This document shows, in pieces, positions 54,027-63,056 of a stretch of DNA of 64,000 nucleotides. A program made the position numbers and the translations under genes. Position 1 is the first letter of the stretch. Every line of letters begins with the position of its first letter. The stretch is from NCBI RefSeq assembly GCF_009811315.1, contig NZ_BLID01000001.1, forward strand, positions 620,001 through 684,000, read 5' to 3'. The stretch comes from Vibrio atypicus (GTDB lineage: Bacteria; Pseudomonadota; Gammaproteobacteria; Enterobacterales; Vibrionaceae). A model generated the notes under the pieces. That model did no database searches and had not been told where the DNA came from. It saw only the letters and a list, made by a program, of their open reading frames with translations.

Positions 54027-54417
54027 AATTTTCCCCGGTTTTTTGAGTGAGGTAAAAGCCTCACTTATAGTTAACTCATTTTGATTTTATAAAACCGATA
54101 GGAAGGTCACATTCAGGATGTTTAATTTTAGCCGCGAATTAGGAGAGATTTTAGCGATGGTCAGTAGTTATATTGTTGATTTTATTGGATTTTCTTTTTT
54201 TGAGGTGCTTTGTAGATAACTGTATGAGATCTCACAATCAAACTTTTTTTCCTTTGTGTATTAAGTTATTTGTCAGTAATAAGTATTTTTGTCGATTTGG
54301 TACCAGTGAAGGCAATACGCGCTAGTGAGAGACATAATGTATGGTGTGAATCACCACTTTTGGCCCATGCTGCGTTTTCTTTTGATTATGGTTATCCCTA
54401 TTTAGTCTTTGAGGTTT
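54027..54417. other. Intergenic region, phosphoesterase promoter side
   Basis: 391 bp between the minus-strand phosphoesterase start and the minus-strand NUDIX stop. It contains a small hairpin (AGTGAGG/CCTCACT, 54046-54065) that would lie in the phosphoesterase leader RNA, and AT-rich sequence. A plus-strand open frame here is judged spurious. Confidence 0.5.
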
Positions 54418-54810
54418 TTACAAGCAGTGGAGAACGCGTTTTATTTCCTGTAACGCGATGCTATCGGCTTCAATTCCCACTGGGGCAGAATCAACCGGGT
54501 ACCACTGCACTGTTTCTGCTTCCAGTGCGGTTAGCTCTCCTTGCCATTTGCTAATCACATAGTAATGAATGAGCTGTAGCTCGCAGATTGGATGGTAGAG
54601 TGAGCAGAGGTAGTGATACTGGATAGGTGCAATGGTGAGCTCTTCATCAAGCTCTCGAACTAATGCTTGGAGTTGAGTTTCACCTTGCTCGATATGCCCA
54701 CCAGGAATGGTGATTAGTCCGGGATCGGTGGCTTTATCAATGGCCCGTTTTTCTAATAAAACCTGCTTGTCCTTAAGTAGGATAAAAGAGACGCATTCAT
54801 GTTGTTTCAT
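54418..54810 (-). CDS. NUDIX hydrolase
   Basis: 130 residues. NUDIX box from GGHIEQGE (about 38-45) to RELDEELT (about 53-60), with the catalytic REXXEE pattern intact. MutT-like size. Substrate (nucleotide or related diphosphate) unknown. Confidence 0.9.
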   Translation of the reverse strand: MKQHECVSFILLKDKQVLLEKRAIDKATDPGLITIPGGHIEQGETQLQALVRELDEELTIAPIQYHYLCSLYHPICELQLIHYYVISKWQGELTALEAETVQWYPVDSAPVGIEADSIALQEIKRVLHCL

Positions 54811-55000
54811 TCAAACTCCCTGTCGAACTCAGACCTGCAAATTAGGTAAATTTATTTTTATCAATGTGTTGTGATTATATACATAAGTAAATCGATAGCT
54901 CATGGTTTTTGTGGTGATGAACTATTCACTATGCTGAGTTAGTAAACTTATCCGGTTGTATTTATACTCAGTTCGAGTCTTCTGTTAGGACAATTCCTCT

Positions 55001-56671
55001 ATGCGTTTTTCTTTTATACTTCCGCTGCTTGCTATCAGCAGTGGTTCTGCTTTTTCTTCTGTTCCTCTGGATGTTGATACCTTGTTTATCAATGCTCAGG
55101 TCCATCAAGTTGAGCAAGCGGATGCTGTTGCGGTTTCTGACGGTCGTATCGCGTCTATTGGCACTCGACAGCAACTGAGTAGATTGGCGGCTAATGGCAC
55201 GCAAGTTATCGATCTTGAGGGAGGTTACTTACTGCCCGGTTTTATCGACAACCACAATCATGTGTTCGAAGCAGCATCAGAGGCTGGGGGACAGTGCGAG
55301 TTGAGTATGGATGCTGGGTTAGAGCAGCAGTTACCTTATTTGCAACAGTGCAAACAACTAACATCTAGAGAAGGTTGGGTCATGGGGTACGGCTTCTCAA
55401 TTGATGCCATTTTGAGTGAGTCAAACCAGCGTAGTCCGTTAGAGGTGTTAGATGAGGCTTTCCCTGATCAACCCGTGATTTTCATGGAGCAGACTTCCCA
55501 CGCGATGTGGGTGAACTCTCAAGCCTTGCAGCTCGCCAAGTTTACTTCTAAGAGCCCTGATCCAGTTGGTGGAAAAATACTTAGAGATGATGGTACCGGT
55601 CAGCTTACAGGGATCCTTCTTGATAATGCGGGTGATATCGTTATGGAGCTGGCATGGAACAGCTTGGAAGAGCAGTTTGATAAGAGCTACGAAGGCTTGA
55701 TGAATGGGCTCTACGAAGCAAAACGTCACGGTATCACTACCATAGGGGACGGGCGTTTGTACTGGAAGCGTGGTTGGTTTCAAGTCTGGAAAGAAGTGGA
55801 GAAGCGCGGAGATTTGTCAGCACGAGTGTCGCTTCGTCCTTGGATTTATCCAACAGACTCTATCGAATCGCAATTGCCAGCGCTTGAAGCTATGCTGCGA
55901 ACAGACAGATCTAAGCGTATCTTGATCGATCAAGTGAAAATGTATAGTGATGGGATACTAATCAATGGAACGGCGAAAACGCTCGCACCATACCTACGAA
56001 CCTACATTCCTGAATCTCCTTATGGCCTAAACTACATCGCACCTGAGTCGATGAAAACGTGGTTGATTGAGCTCGACAAGATTGGCTATGGCGCACACAT
56101 CCATGCGATTGGAGACGGAGCCATCCATGAGTCTTTGAATGCAATACAAGTTGCTCGTCAGCAAGGCTCTGAGCGTGAATACACATTGACCCATGTAGAA
56201 CTTATCGATAGTAAAGATACGGCACGTTTTTATCCGCTCAATGTTACGGCAGATTTTCAAGTCGGGTCTGATTATGTGGCGTATCAGGATCACCAATGGG
56301 CGGAAGCCTTAATTGGAGCGCAGCGTGCCCACGCATTAATGAATCTAAAAAAGGTATTTGATACAGGGGCTAACGTAACCTTAAGCAGTGACTGGAATGT
56401 CCATGACATCAATCCTCTGGTTGGTATTGCGAATAGTTTGATTATGGGCAATAGCGGGTTGCCGGATATTTATTCAGCGATAGATGCGTACACCATCAAT
56501 GCAGCCACTAGCTTAGGGATCGAAGATATGACCGGATCGATTGAAGTCGGAAAATCAGCGGATTTTGTTATTTTGGACAGGGATATAACTCAGCTCTCAG
56601 CTGAAGCGATTAAGAAGGCGCAAGTCTGGATGACGGTATTGGAAGGCCAAGTTGTTTATCAAGCTGAATAA
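55001..56671 (+). CDS. Secreted amidohydrolase (YtcJ-like, amidohydrolase 3)
   Basis: 556 residues with a signal peptide (LPLLAISSGSAFSS). Metal-binding motif DNHNHVFEA (about 82-90), GYGAHIHAIGDGAIH (about 363-377), and SSDWNVHD (about 464-471). C-terminal domain GSIEVGKSADFVILD closes the beta-sandwich. Hydrolyses an amide or similar bond outside the cytoplasm; substrate unknown. The second amidohydrolase-fold gene in the right arm. Confidence 0.9.
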   Translation: MRFSFILPLLAISSGSAFSSVPLDVDTLFINAQVHQVEQADAVAVSDGRIASIGTRQQLSRLAANGTQVIDLEGGYLLPGFIDNHNHVFEAASEAGGQCELSMDAGLEQQLPYLQQCKQLTSREGWVMGYGFSIDAILSESNQRSPLEVLDEAFPDQPVIFMEQTSHAMWVNSQALQLAKFTSKSPDPVGGKILRDDGTGQLTGILLDNAGDIVMELAWNSLEEQFDKSYEGLMNGLYEAKRHGITTIGDGRLYWKRGWFQVWKEVEKRGDLSARVSLRPWIYPTDSIESQLPALEAMLRTDRSKRILIDQVKMYSDGILINGTAKTLAPYLRTYIPESPYGLNYIAPESMKTWLIELDKIGYGAHIHAIGDGAIHESLNAIQVARQQGSEREYTLTHVELIDSKDTARFYPLNVTADFQVGSDYVAYQDHQWAEALIGAQRAHALMNLKKVFDTGANVTLSSDWNVHDINPLVGIANSLIMGNSGLPDIYSAIDAYTINAATSLGIEDMTGSIEVGKSADFVILDRDITQLSAEAIKKAQVWMTVLEGQVVYQAE

Positions 56672-56674
56672 CTT

Positions 56675-56700
56675 AAAAACCGCCAGAGAAGGCGGTTTTT
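56675..56700. terminator. Bidirectional terminator between amidohydrolase and ppiB
   Basis: AAAAACCGCC and GGCGGTTTTT form a 10-base perfect stem with a 6-base loop. Confidence 0.93.
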
Positions 56701-56714
56701 AAATGGATAGCGGC

Positions 56715-57209
56715 TTATTCAGTAATGGTCACTTTCTCGATTTTGATCGCATCTAGTGGTACATCATCATGACCCTTTTTAGATCCGGTCATCGCTTTAC
56801 CGATATTGTTGACCACTTCCATACCCGCCGTGACTTTACCAAATACCGCATAGCCCCAACCATTATTGGTCTTAGCTGTGTGGTCTAAAAAGTTATTGTC
56901 ATCAAGGTTGATAAAGAACTGAGCAGTGGCTGAGTGTGGCGCGTCTGTGCGAGCGAAGGCAATGGTGCCTGTGAGGTTTTTAAGGCCACGGTTCGCTTCA
57001 TTGGCGATTGGCTCATGGGTTTCTTTTTCTGTCATATCTTCAGTATGACCACCCGCTTGGATCATGAAACCATCAATAACGCGGTGGAAAATCGTGCCTT
57101 CGTAAAAGCCTTCCTTACAATATCTCAGGAAGTTTTTTGAACTGACAGGCGCTTTTTCCATGTTCAGTTCAATTTCAATATCGCCATAGGTAGTAGACAG
57201 AGTAATCAT
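56715..57209 (-). CDS. ppiB: Peptidyl-prolyl cis-trans isomerase B (cyclophilin)
   Basis: 164 residues, the length of E. coli PpiB. No signal peptide, so cytoplasmic. Family motifs: FHRVIDGFMIQAG (about 40-52) with the active Arg, AFARTDAPHSATAQFFIN (about 84-101) and WGYAVFGKV. Speeds prolyl isomerisation in folding. Confidence 0.96.
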   Translation of the reverse strand: MITLSTTYGDIEIELNMEKAPVSSKNFLRYCKEGFYEGTIFHRVIDGFMIQAGGHTEDMTEKETHEPIANEANRGLKNLTGTIAFARTDAPHSATAQFFINLDDNNFLDHTAKTNNGWGYAVFGKVTAGMEVVNNIGKAMTGSKKGHDDVPLDAIKIEKVTITE

Positions 57210-57257
57210 TGGGTTTGCTCAAATAGGATAGATTTGCGCAGAGTATAGCAGTCGCCG

Positions 57258-58286
57258 TTAGTTAATTGCAGTACTTGCGCGTCTGACCAATTTAAAGCCT
57301 ATATCTGTCACTTCATCAATGCGATCACCTTTAAGCTGATGCAATAACTTCTCTGCGGCTTTCGTACCCATTAATTCATAATCAATCTCAGCACAGGTCA
57401 AACTTGGGTAGGCGTGTTCACCCATGGTCGAGCCATCAAGACAAATAATCGCGATATCTGTTGGTACTTTTAATACTCGTCGGTGGCATTCAAAGAGTGC
57501 ACCGATAGCGATCTCTTCATGGCTGCAGACCAAGGCATTTAGAGTCGAGTCGCGGAGTAATAATTTCGCTAAGCCTTCAGCCCCAAGTTGTGATGAAGGC
57601 GCTTCATGAGTGGTTAGAAAGTGATCCGGAGTCAGGTAGTTTTCGATCATTGCGGTTTGCCAACCGTGAAGCTTACGTTGCAAGGTTGAATGCTCACCTC
57701 TAGCACCGATAAAACCGACGTTTTTAAACCCTTGATCAATAACATGTTTAGTACAGGTTTTGCCAATATCAAAATGGTCGACACCAATATTGAGGTATTT
57801 CGGCGTGTTGCTCAGTTCAGCTATCTCAAGTACCGGAGTGTTTGCTGTTTCCAATAGTTGATGGGTACGCGCACTGTGTTCCCCACCAAATAAAACGATC
57901 CCAGCAGGACGGCTTTCTAGAAAGGTTGAGAGAAGTTTTTCTTCTTGCTCTACGGAATAGTCACTGTAGCCGAGCAGCAGTTGGTAGCCCGCTTTATTTA
58001 AAGCGTGTTGAAAGCTAGGTAAAAAGAGAGCGCATGATTTTTCGATAAGAGACGGAATGATCAGAGCGATCGAGTAGCTCTCTGCAGAAGCTAGCGCACC
58101 TGCGGCTTTATTGGGGATATAACCAAGCTCATCAACAACTTGTTGAATCTTTTCTCGCAGTTTGTCTGAGACTAAATCAGGTGTTCTTAATGCTCGCGAA
58201 ACGGTCATGGTTCCAACGCCTGCCTTTTTCGCGACATCGGCTAAGGTCACACTTCCAGTACTTCTGCGTTTACGCGGTTCGCTCAT
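57258..58286 (-). CDS. LacI-family transcriptional regulator
   Basis: 342 residues. Helix-turn-helix VTLADVAKKAGVGTMTVSRAL (about 13-33, in two helices) and hinge ELGYIPNKAAGALAS, then a periplasmic-binding-protein-like core. Closest in pattern to the GntR/GalR-like LacI proteins (GntR: LQDVADRVGVTKMTVSR). Divergent from the PTS operon with palindromic operators between, so it is its likely repressor, with a sugar acid or phospho-sugar as inducer. Confidence 0.93.
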   Translation of the reverse strand: MSEPRKRRSTGSVTLADVAKKAGVGTMTVSRALRTPDLVSDKLREKIQQVVDELGYIPNKAAGALASAESYSIALIIPSLIEKSCALFLPSFQHALNKAGYQLLLGYSDYSVEQEEKLLSTFLESRPAGIVLFGGEHSARTHQLLETANTPVLEIAELSNTPKYLNIGVDHFDIGKTCTKHVIDQGFKNVGFIGARGEHSTLQRKLHGWQTAMIENYLTPDHFLTTHEAPSSQLGAEGLAKLLLRDSTLNALVCSHEEIAIGALFECHRRVLKVPTDIAIICLDGSTMGEHAYPSLTCAEIDYELMGTKAAEKLLHQLKGDRIDEVTDIGFKLVRRASTAIN

Positions 58287-58410
58287 CTTCTCTATGTCAT
58301 TCTTTTATTGAATTTAGCCGCGACATTCTAGCACAGCCAAAGGATGGAAATGATATTAGCGTATTTGAGTTTGATCACAAGCATATGAAACCTATGGTTG
58401 ATAGATAAAT

Positions 58411-58458
58411 GGTAGCGCTATCACACTTTATGATAGCGCTATCAGGTAGCGCTATCAT
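58411..58458. promoter_or_regulatory. Three LacI-type operators
   Basis: GGTAGCGCTATCA (58411-58423), TGATAGCGCTATCA (58431-58444, a perfect 14-bp palindrome) and GGTAGCGCTATCA (58445-58457). GCGC centres are 21 and 13 bp apart. The even palindrome with central CG is typical of LacI-family sites. A weaker copy, GTAGCGCCATCA, is at 58501-58512. Confidence 0.85.
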
Positions 58459-58500
58459 TTGTGATCTCAATCCGATTTTTCTGACAGGATCACCGATAGA

Positions 58501-58512
58501 GTAGCGCCATCA
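58501..58512. promoter_or_regulatory. Degenerate fourth LacI-type operator
   Basis: GTAGCGCCATCA differs from the main operator half by one central base. It ends 23 bp before the IIA start and may help a repressor loop. Confidence 0.5.
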
Positions 58513-58534
58513 ACAAACTAACTGGAATGATCCA

Positions 58535-58978
58535 ATGCTAAGCGAACTCATTACTTCTGACGTCATCCGTATCCATTCTACTGCAACAGATTGGAAAGAA
58601 GCGGTCACCCTATCTTGCGAAGCTCTGATTGAAAATGGCTCGGTGGAGCCAAGTTATGTCGAGGCTATTTTTCGCTCTCATGAAGAGTTAGGTCCTTACT
58701 ACGTGATTGGGCCGGGTATGGCGATGCCACACGCAAGACCAGAAGATGGCGTGAATCGTTTGTCATTGGCGATTACTGTGATTCAAAGCGGCGTGAACTT
58801 TAACTCGGATGGTAATGACCCTGTGAAAATGTTGGTCACTCTAGCGGCGACAGACAGTGATAGTCATGTCGGTGCTATCTCCAAACTGGCTGAATTATTT
58901 ATGAATGACGAGCATGTAGAAGCGATCTGCAATGCTCAGACTGCTGATGATGTACTCGCAATTATCAGTCACTACTAA
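58535..58978 (+). CDS. PTS IIA component, ascorbate/mannitol type
   Basis: 147 residues. Phospho-site H66 in PGMAMPHARPE, as in UlaC/FruA-like IIA domains. Receives phosphate from HPr and passes it to the IIB of the next gene. First gene of a three-gene operon under LacI control. Confidence 0.9.
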   Translation: MLSELITSDVIRIHSTATDWKEAVTLSCEALIENGSVEPSYVEAIFRSHEELGPYYVIGPGMAMPHARPEDGVNRLSLAITVIQSGVNFNSDGNDPVKMLVTLAATDSDSHVGAISKLAELFMNDEHVEAICNAQTADDVLAIISHY

Positions 58979-59037
58979 CTAAAAATATTACTCCTGTGTA
59001 TTACCCCCTATATACATAAAAACAAAAGGTAACAAAT

Positions 59038-59325
59038 ATGAAAATTATGGTTGTTTGCGGTCATGGTCTTGGGACTAGCTTAATGATGGAAATGAGCATC
59101 AAAGGCATCGTTAAGGAATTGGAAATTGAGGCGGCGGTCGATCACATCGATCTAGGCAGTGCAAAAGGGACAGAATGTGACATCTTTATTGGTACCAATG
59201 ATATTACTGATCAACTGAAAGCTCTGAGTGTCGAGCCTAAGATCGTTAGCTTAGACAATATGGTTGATAAAGTGGCAATGAAAGATCGTTTATCTGTTGC
59301 TCTGCAAGAGCTTGGCGCGATGTAA
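59038..59325 (+). CDS. PTS IIB component, ascorbate type
   Basis: 95 residues. Phospho-site C7 in VVCGHGLGTS, the UlaB signature. AAAGGT site before ATG. Phosphorylates the incoming substrate at the IIC protein. Confidence 0.9.
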   Translation: MKIMVVCGHGLGTSLMMEMSIKGIVKELEIEAAVDHIDLGSAKGTECDIFIGTNDITDQLKALSVEPKIVSLDNMVDKVAMKDRLSVALQELGAM

Positions 59326-59334
59326 GGAGGCGTT

Positions 59335-60591
59335 ATGGAATTCTTTAATTTCTTAATGAATGATGTGTTATCAGAGCCAGCCGTATTGGTGGGTTTAATC
59401 GCGCTTATCGGTTTGATTGCGCAGAAGAAGCCAGTAACAGAGTGCATTAAAGGGACAGTAAAAACTATCTTAGGTTTTATTATTCTAGGCGCTGGTGCTG
59501 GTTTAGTGGTGAGTTCACTGGGTGACTTTGCGACGATTTTCCAGCAAGCATTTGGCATTACTGGTGTCGTACCGAATAACGAAGCGATTGTGTCGATAGC
59601 GCAAGAAGCGTTTGGTAAAGAGATGGCGATGATCATGTTCTTTGCTATGTTGGTTAATATCGTCATTGCTCGTTTAACACCATGGAAGTTTATCTTTTTG
59701 ACAGGTCACCACACACTATTTATGTCGATGATGGTGGCGGCAATTCTTTCTTCTAGCGGTATGAGTGGCGTTACTCTAATTGCAGTAGGCTCGCTTGTTG
59801 TGGGCTCAGTAATGGTGTTCTTCCCAGCGATTGTTCACCCATACATGAAGAAAGTAACAGGCTCAGATGATGTGGCATTGGGTCACTTCTCTACGCTTTC
59901 ATACGTTTTAGCGGGCTTCATTGGTAGTAAATTTGGTAACAAAGAGCACTCTACTGAAGAGATGAACGTACCTAAAAGCCTACTATTCTTGCGTGATACG
60001 CCTGTCGCAATCTCATTTACAATGGGCATCATCTTTATGGTGACTTGTATCTTTGCAGGTGGAGATTTTGTACGTGAAGTGAGTGGCGGTAAGCACTGGT
60101 TCATGTTCGCCTTAATGCAATCTATTACTTTTGCTGGTGGTGTTTACGTTATCTTGCAAGGTGTACGCATGGTGATTGCTGAGATCGTACCCGCGTTCAA
60201 AGGTATTTCTGACAAATTAGTACCCAATGCTAAGCCTGCTCTAGATTGTCCTGTTGTATTCCCATACGCACCTAATGCTGTATTAGTGGGCTTTTTATCA
60301 AGCTTTGCTGCGGGTCTGTTAGGTATGTTCCTTCTTTACGTGATGGGTTTAACTGTCATTATTCCTGGCGTGGTTCCTCACTTCTTCGTGGGCGCAGCTG
60401 CTGGTGTATTCGGGAATGCGACGGGTGGTCGTCGCGGTGCGATGCTTGGTGCATTTGCTCAGGGCTTATTGATTACTTTCTTACCTGTATTCCTAATGCC
60501 AGTACTTGGCGACTTGGGTTTTGCAAATACTACCTTCAGTGATGCAGACTTTGGTGCAGTTGGTATCTTACTTGGATTGATTGTCCGTTAA
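59335..60591 (+). CDS. PTS IIC component, ascorbate (UlaA) type
   Basis: 418 residues, about ten to eleven hydrophobic segments, UlaA superfamily (GLIAQKKPVTECIKGTVKTILGF near the N-terminus in part, FFVGAAAGVFGNATGGRRGA near residue 340 in part). GGAGG before ATG. A vectorial phosphorylating importer. No ula catabolic genes (UlaD/E/F/G) are near, so the substrate may not be ascorbate. Confidence 0.88.
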   Translation: MEFFNFLMNDVLSEPAVLVGLIALIGLIAQKKPVTECIKGTVKTILGFIILGAGAGLVVSSLGDFATIFQQAFGITGVVPNNEAIVSIAQEAFGKEMAMIMFFAMLVNIVIARLTPWKFIFLTGHHTLFMSMMVAAILSSSGMSGVTLIAVGSLVVGSVMVFFPAIVHPYMKKVTGSDDVALGHFSTLSYVLAGFIGSKFGNKEHSTEEMNVPKSLLFLRDTPVAISFTMGIIFMVTCIFAGGDFVREVSGGKHWFMFALMQSITFAGGVYVILQGVRMVIAEIVPAFKGISDKLVPNAKPALDCPVVFPYAPNAVLVGFLSSFAAGLLGMFLLYVMGLTVIIPGVVPHFFVGAAAGVFGNATGGRRGAMLGAFAQGLLITFLPVFLMPVLGDLGFANTTFSDADFGAVGILLGLIVR

Positions 60592-60610
60592 GATGATTGC
60601 TCAATAGATA

Positions 60611-60640
60611 AAAGCCTCCATTGTTGGAGGCTTTTTTGTG
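60611..60640. terminator. Terminator of the PTS operon
   Basis: AAAGCCTCCA and TGGAGGCTTT pair perfectly around a 4-base loop, followed by T run; between convergent genes. Confidence 0.93.
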
Positions 60641-60652
60641 GATGCTTGGTCA

Positions 60653-61516
60653 TCAATCTCCCAACGGTTGACGTTCTAGTCCGCCGCGATAAGAGTCGAG
60701 TGCCAGTTTCAATCGGCGGAGCTTGTCTCGAGATTTGCGTTTGTGGTTGACGGCGAGAGCCATCGAAATCACGTCAACTAAGGCGAGCATTGCATAACGA
60801 GAGGCAGAAGGCTTGTAGATGAAGTCTGTCTCTTGGTGTTCAATCGGTAGCGTTAAATCTGCCACGTTTGATAGCGGGGTCGATTTGGGCGTAATTGCGA
60901 TCACTTTTATGCCGTATTCTTTTGCCAGCTCTGCGGTTTCAACTATTGCGGGTGTATAGCCTGTAGCGGAAAGCATGACTAACACATCGTTGTTGTCTGC
61001 TGTTGCGGCGACCATGCGAGAAAGTAGTCCATCGTTGTAGGCTACAATCGGGTAGCCTAAGCGAAATAGGCGGTGCTGCATCTCTTGCGCTGCGATGGTT
61101 GAACCTCCGCCCATGCCGACGGTAATAATCTGGCGCGCATGATGGAGCCATTCGACAGCTTGATCGACATCTTGTTCATTGATTAGGCTACGATTGATAT
61201 CGAGTGATTGTTTGATCGACTCGTAAATGCCTTGATAGCCCCCTTGATCGGGTGGCTCTAAGATAAATCGTTGGCCGACCGTTAAGGTTTGCGCCAGTTT
61301 GATCTTCATATCACGAACGTTCTTACACCCAATGGCTTTGGCAAAGCGCGTAATGGTCGCTTCACTCACTTCGGCACTTTCGGCCAACTCAGTAATGCTC
61401 GCGTTCGCAGCGGTTTGGATATCATCCATGATCAGTTTAGCGACTTTCTTTTCAGCGTCACGCAAAGCACTGAAGCGTTCAGTGATTTGAGAAATAATAT
61501 CGACTTCTAAACTCAA
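60653..61516 (-). CDS. MurR/RpiR-family transcriptional regulator
   Basis: 287 residues. N-terminal HTH_6 domain (about 1-80; ASITELAESAEVSEATITRFAKAIG) and a SIS domain (about 120-260; VGMGGGSTIAAQEMQHRL) that binds phospho-sugars. Same strand as, and downstream of, the D-amino-acid enzyme gene; likely controls that locus and perhaps the deacylase. Confidence 0.92.
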   Translation of the reverse strand: MSLEVDIISQITERFSALRDAEKKVAKLIMDDIQTAANASITELAESAEVSEATITRFAKAIGCKNVRDMKIKLAQTLTVGQRFILEPPDQGGYQGIYESIKQSLDINRSLINEQDVDQAVEWLHHARQIITVGMGGGSTIAAQEMQHRLFRLGYPIVAYNDGLLSRMVAATADNNDVLVMLSATGYTPAIVETAELAKEYGIKVIAITPKSTPLSNVADLTLPIEHQETDFIYKPSASRYAMLALVDVISMALAVNHKRKSRDKLRRLKLALDSYRGGLERQPLGD

Positions 61517-61536
61517 ACTGTTTTCCTACTCTTTAG

Positions 61537-61563
61537 ATGGAGGTTATGAGCACCTCCATTTTT
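61537..61563 (+). terminator. Hairpin with T run on the plus strand between two minus-strand genes
   Basis: ATGGAGGT and ACCTCCAT form a perfect 8-base stem with a 7-base loop, followed by TTTTTG on the plus strand. Both flanking genes are on the minus strand, so it is oriented against them. Confidence 0.6.
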
Positions 61564-61604
61564 GTCTACAGTATACCTTAATTGCTTGTTTGCTAAAGGC
61601 TTGC

Positions 61605-62876
61605 TTAGAAACGGGTTTCCACCCAATGAGTCACGTCATAACTGTCGTTGCAGATGGCAATAGCGCGCCATTTGTCGAAGGTTAAACATGGATGAGAGGT
61701 CGAAAAGGCGATGATATCTCCGACATTTAACTCGGACTCTACATCCACTTCCATGAAAACGTGTTGGTCCATCACGGCTGTAGTGGTGGCACCAGAAACT
61801 GAGATTGGTTTACCTGCTCGATACGCACGCTGCGCGATGGGTAACCCGGCATCAAATGCGACATCGCGTTTGCCCAAACCAATCACAAGCTTATTGGGTT
61901 CGGGGCGAGAAATAACGTATGCCCAAACCTCAAGTGCAGACTCCAAGTCCCCACCAAGCTGGCAAGCAAAACCTTGGTTGTTCTGAGCGCGCGTCATCAC
62001 GTGGCTCTGCGCTTCCAAGTAGATACCCGTATCATGAATGGCGTAGCAACCAGGACGAATGATGGCCTCGAATGCATCGAGGTGAGCAAAACATTCTGCG
62101 ACAACGTCATACCATGCCGATCCCGCACCAGTGATCATAGGTTTGCCAATAATCAACTTGTCATCGGCCATTTGTTGGGTGATTGCCAACGTAAGAGCGA
62201 GAAAGTCACGAATCGATTGTTCTGCGTTGTCGCCATGAATGACGCCTTCATAAACCTCAATACCTGTTAGGTGTAAATGGGATTGTTGTTGAATGAGTTC
62301 CGCGAGTTTGAAGGCTTGATTGTCGGTTCGGCATCCGCATCGTCCCCCTTCAACACCAAACTCGATCAAGACATTGAGTTGGCAATCTTGAGTACTGAAG
62401 AAGTTTTGCAGTGCTTGAACGTTTCGCTCTGAATCAACGCAGCAATAAAACTCAATGTCATGGCTTTCAATCAAGTTCGCTACGATGGCCATATTGGTCT
62501 TTCCAACTAATTGATTGGCCATGATGATTTTTTTAGCACCTGCTAATGCCGCAATTTCAGCTTGCGCAGGTGTGGCGACAGTTATTCCCCAAGCGCCATG
62601 TTCCAGTTGTTGTTTGAAAAAATTTGGTGTCATGGAGGTCTTTCCATGAGGGCACAGCTTCACGTTATGAGCCTGCGCGAATCGATTCATCCAAACCAAA
62701 TTGTTGGCTAAGGAGGACGCTTTGACCACAGCTGCGGGTAGGCTGATTTCTTCATGTATTAGACTAAACCTTGGTTGCTGCTGACCAGATATCGGCTGAG
62801 CTTTTTCACCGAAGCCTGGGTAGGTTTGGGTGTCTTTGTGATAGTTTGTATCACGTTTCTCACTTAATTTTTTCAT
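61605..62876 (-). CDS. PLP-dependent D-threonine aldolase/D-serine dehydratase-like enzyme
   Basis: 423 residues. Alanine-racemase-like N-terminal barrel with the PLP Lys in KLCPHGKTSM (about residue 79), then a C-terminal DSD1 domain with HPCLTFDKW carrying the expected metal ligands (His and Cys). Enzymes of this fold cleave D-threonine or dehydrate D-serine. Neighbour of an N-acyl-D-amino-acid deacylase, which supports a D-amino acid role. Confidence 0.88.
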   Translation of the reverse strand: MKKLSEKRDTNYHKDTQTYPGFGEKAQPISGQQQPRFSLIHEEISLPAAVVKASSLANNLVWMNRFAQAHNVKLCPHGKTSMTPNFFKQQLEHGAWGITVATPAQAEIAALAGAKKIIMANQLVGKTNMAIVANLIESHDIEFYCCVDSERNVQALQNFFSTQDCQLNVLIEFGVEGGRCGCRTDNQAFKLAELIQQQSHLHLTGIEVYEGVIHGDNAEQSIRDFLALTLAITQQMADDKLIIGKPMITGAGSAWYDVVAECFAHLDAFEAIIRPGCYAIHDTGIYLEAQSHVMTRAQNNQGFACQLGGDLESALEVWAYVISRPEPNKLVIGLGKRDVAFDAGLPIAQRAYRAGKPISVSGATTTAVMDQHVFMEVDVESELNVGDIIAFSTSHPCLTFDKWRAIAICNDSYDVTHWVETRF

Positions 62877-63056
62877 CGTGCACTCACTTCTAACATGCTT
62901 TAAGTTGCTGATTTTGAATGTTTGTTGTTATCTACATTACATTTAATGTTAGAAACTATCAAACAAATCGATCTTCAATGTGTGTTTTGTCACTGATTTC
63001 ATTGTGGGAATTATTAATATGTAAAACATAGAAACGACGGACGAAGAGAGTAAACA
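62877..63056. promoter_or_regulatory. Divergent promoter region of the D-amino acid locus
   Basis: 180 bp. ACATTA at 62934-62939 and TAATGT at 62944-62949 form an inverted repeat with a 4-bp centre, a possible site for the RpiR protein. No promoter can be fixed by eye. Confidence 0.45.

Noticed and set aside
54270..54554. 94-residue plus-strand frame with a TTG start
   Set aside because: Its 3' half is antisense to the NUDIX gene, and the 5' half has no ribosome site or family motif.
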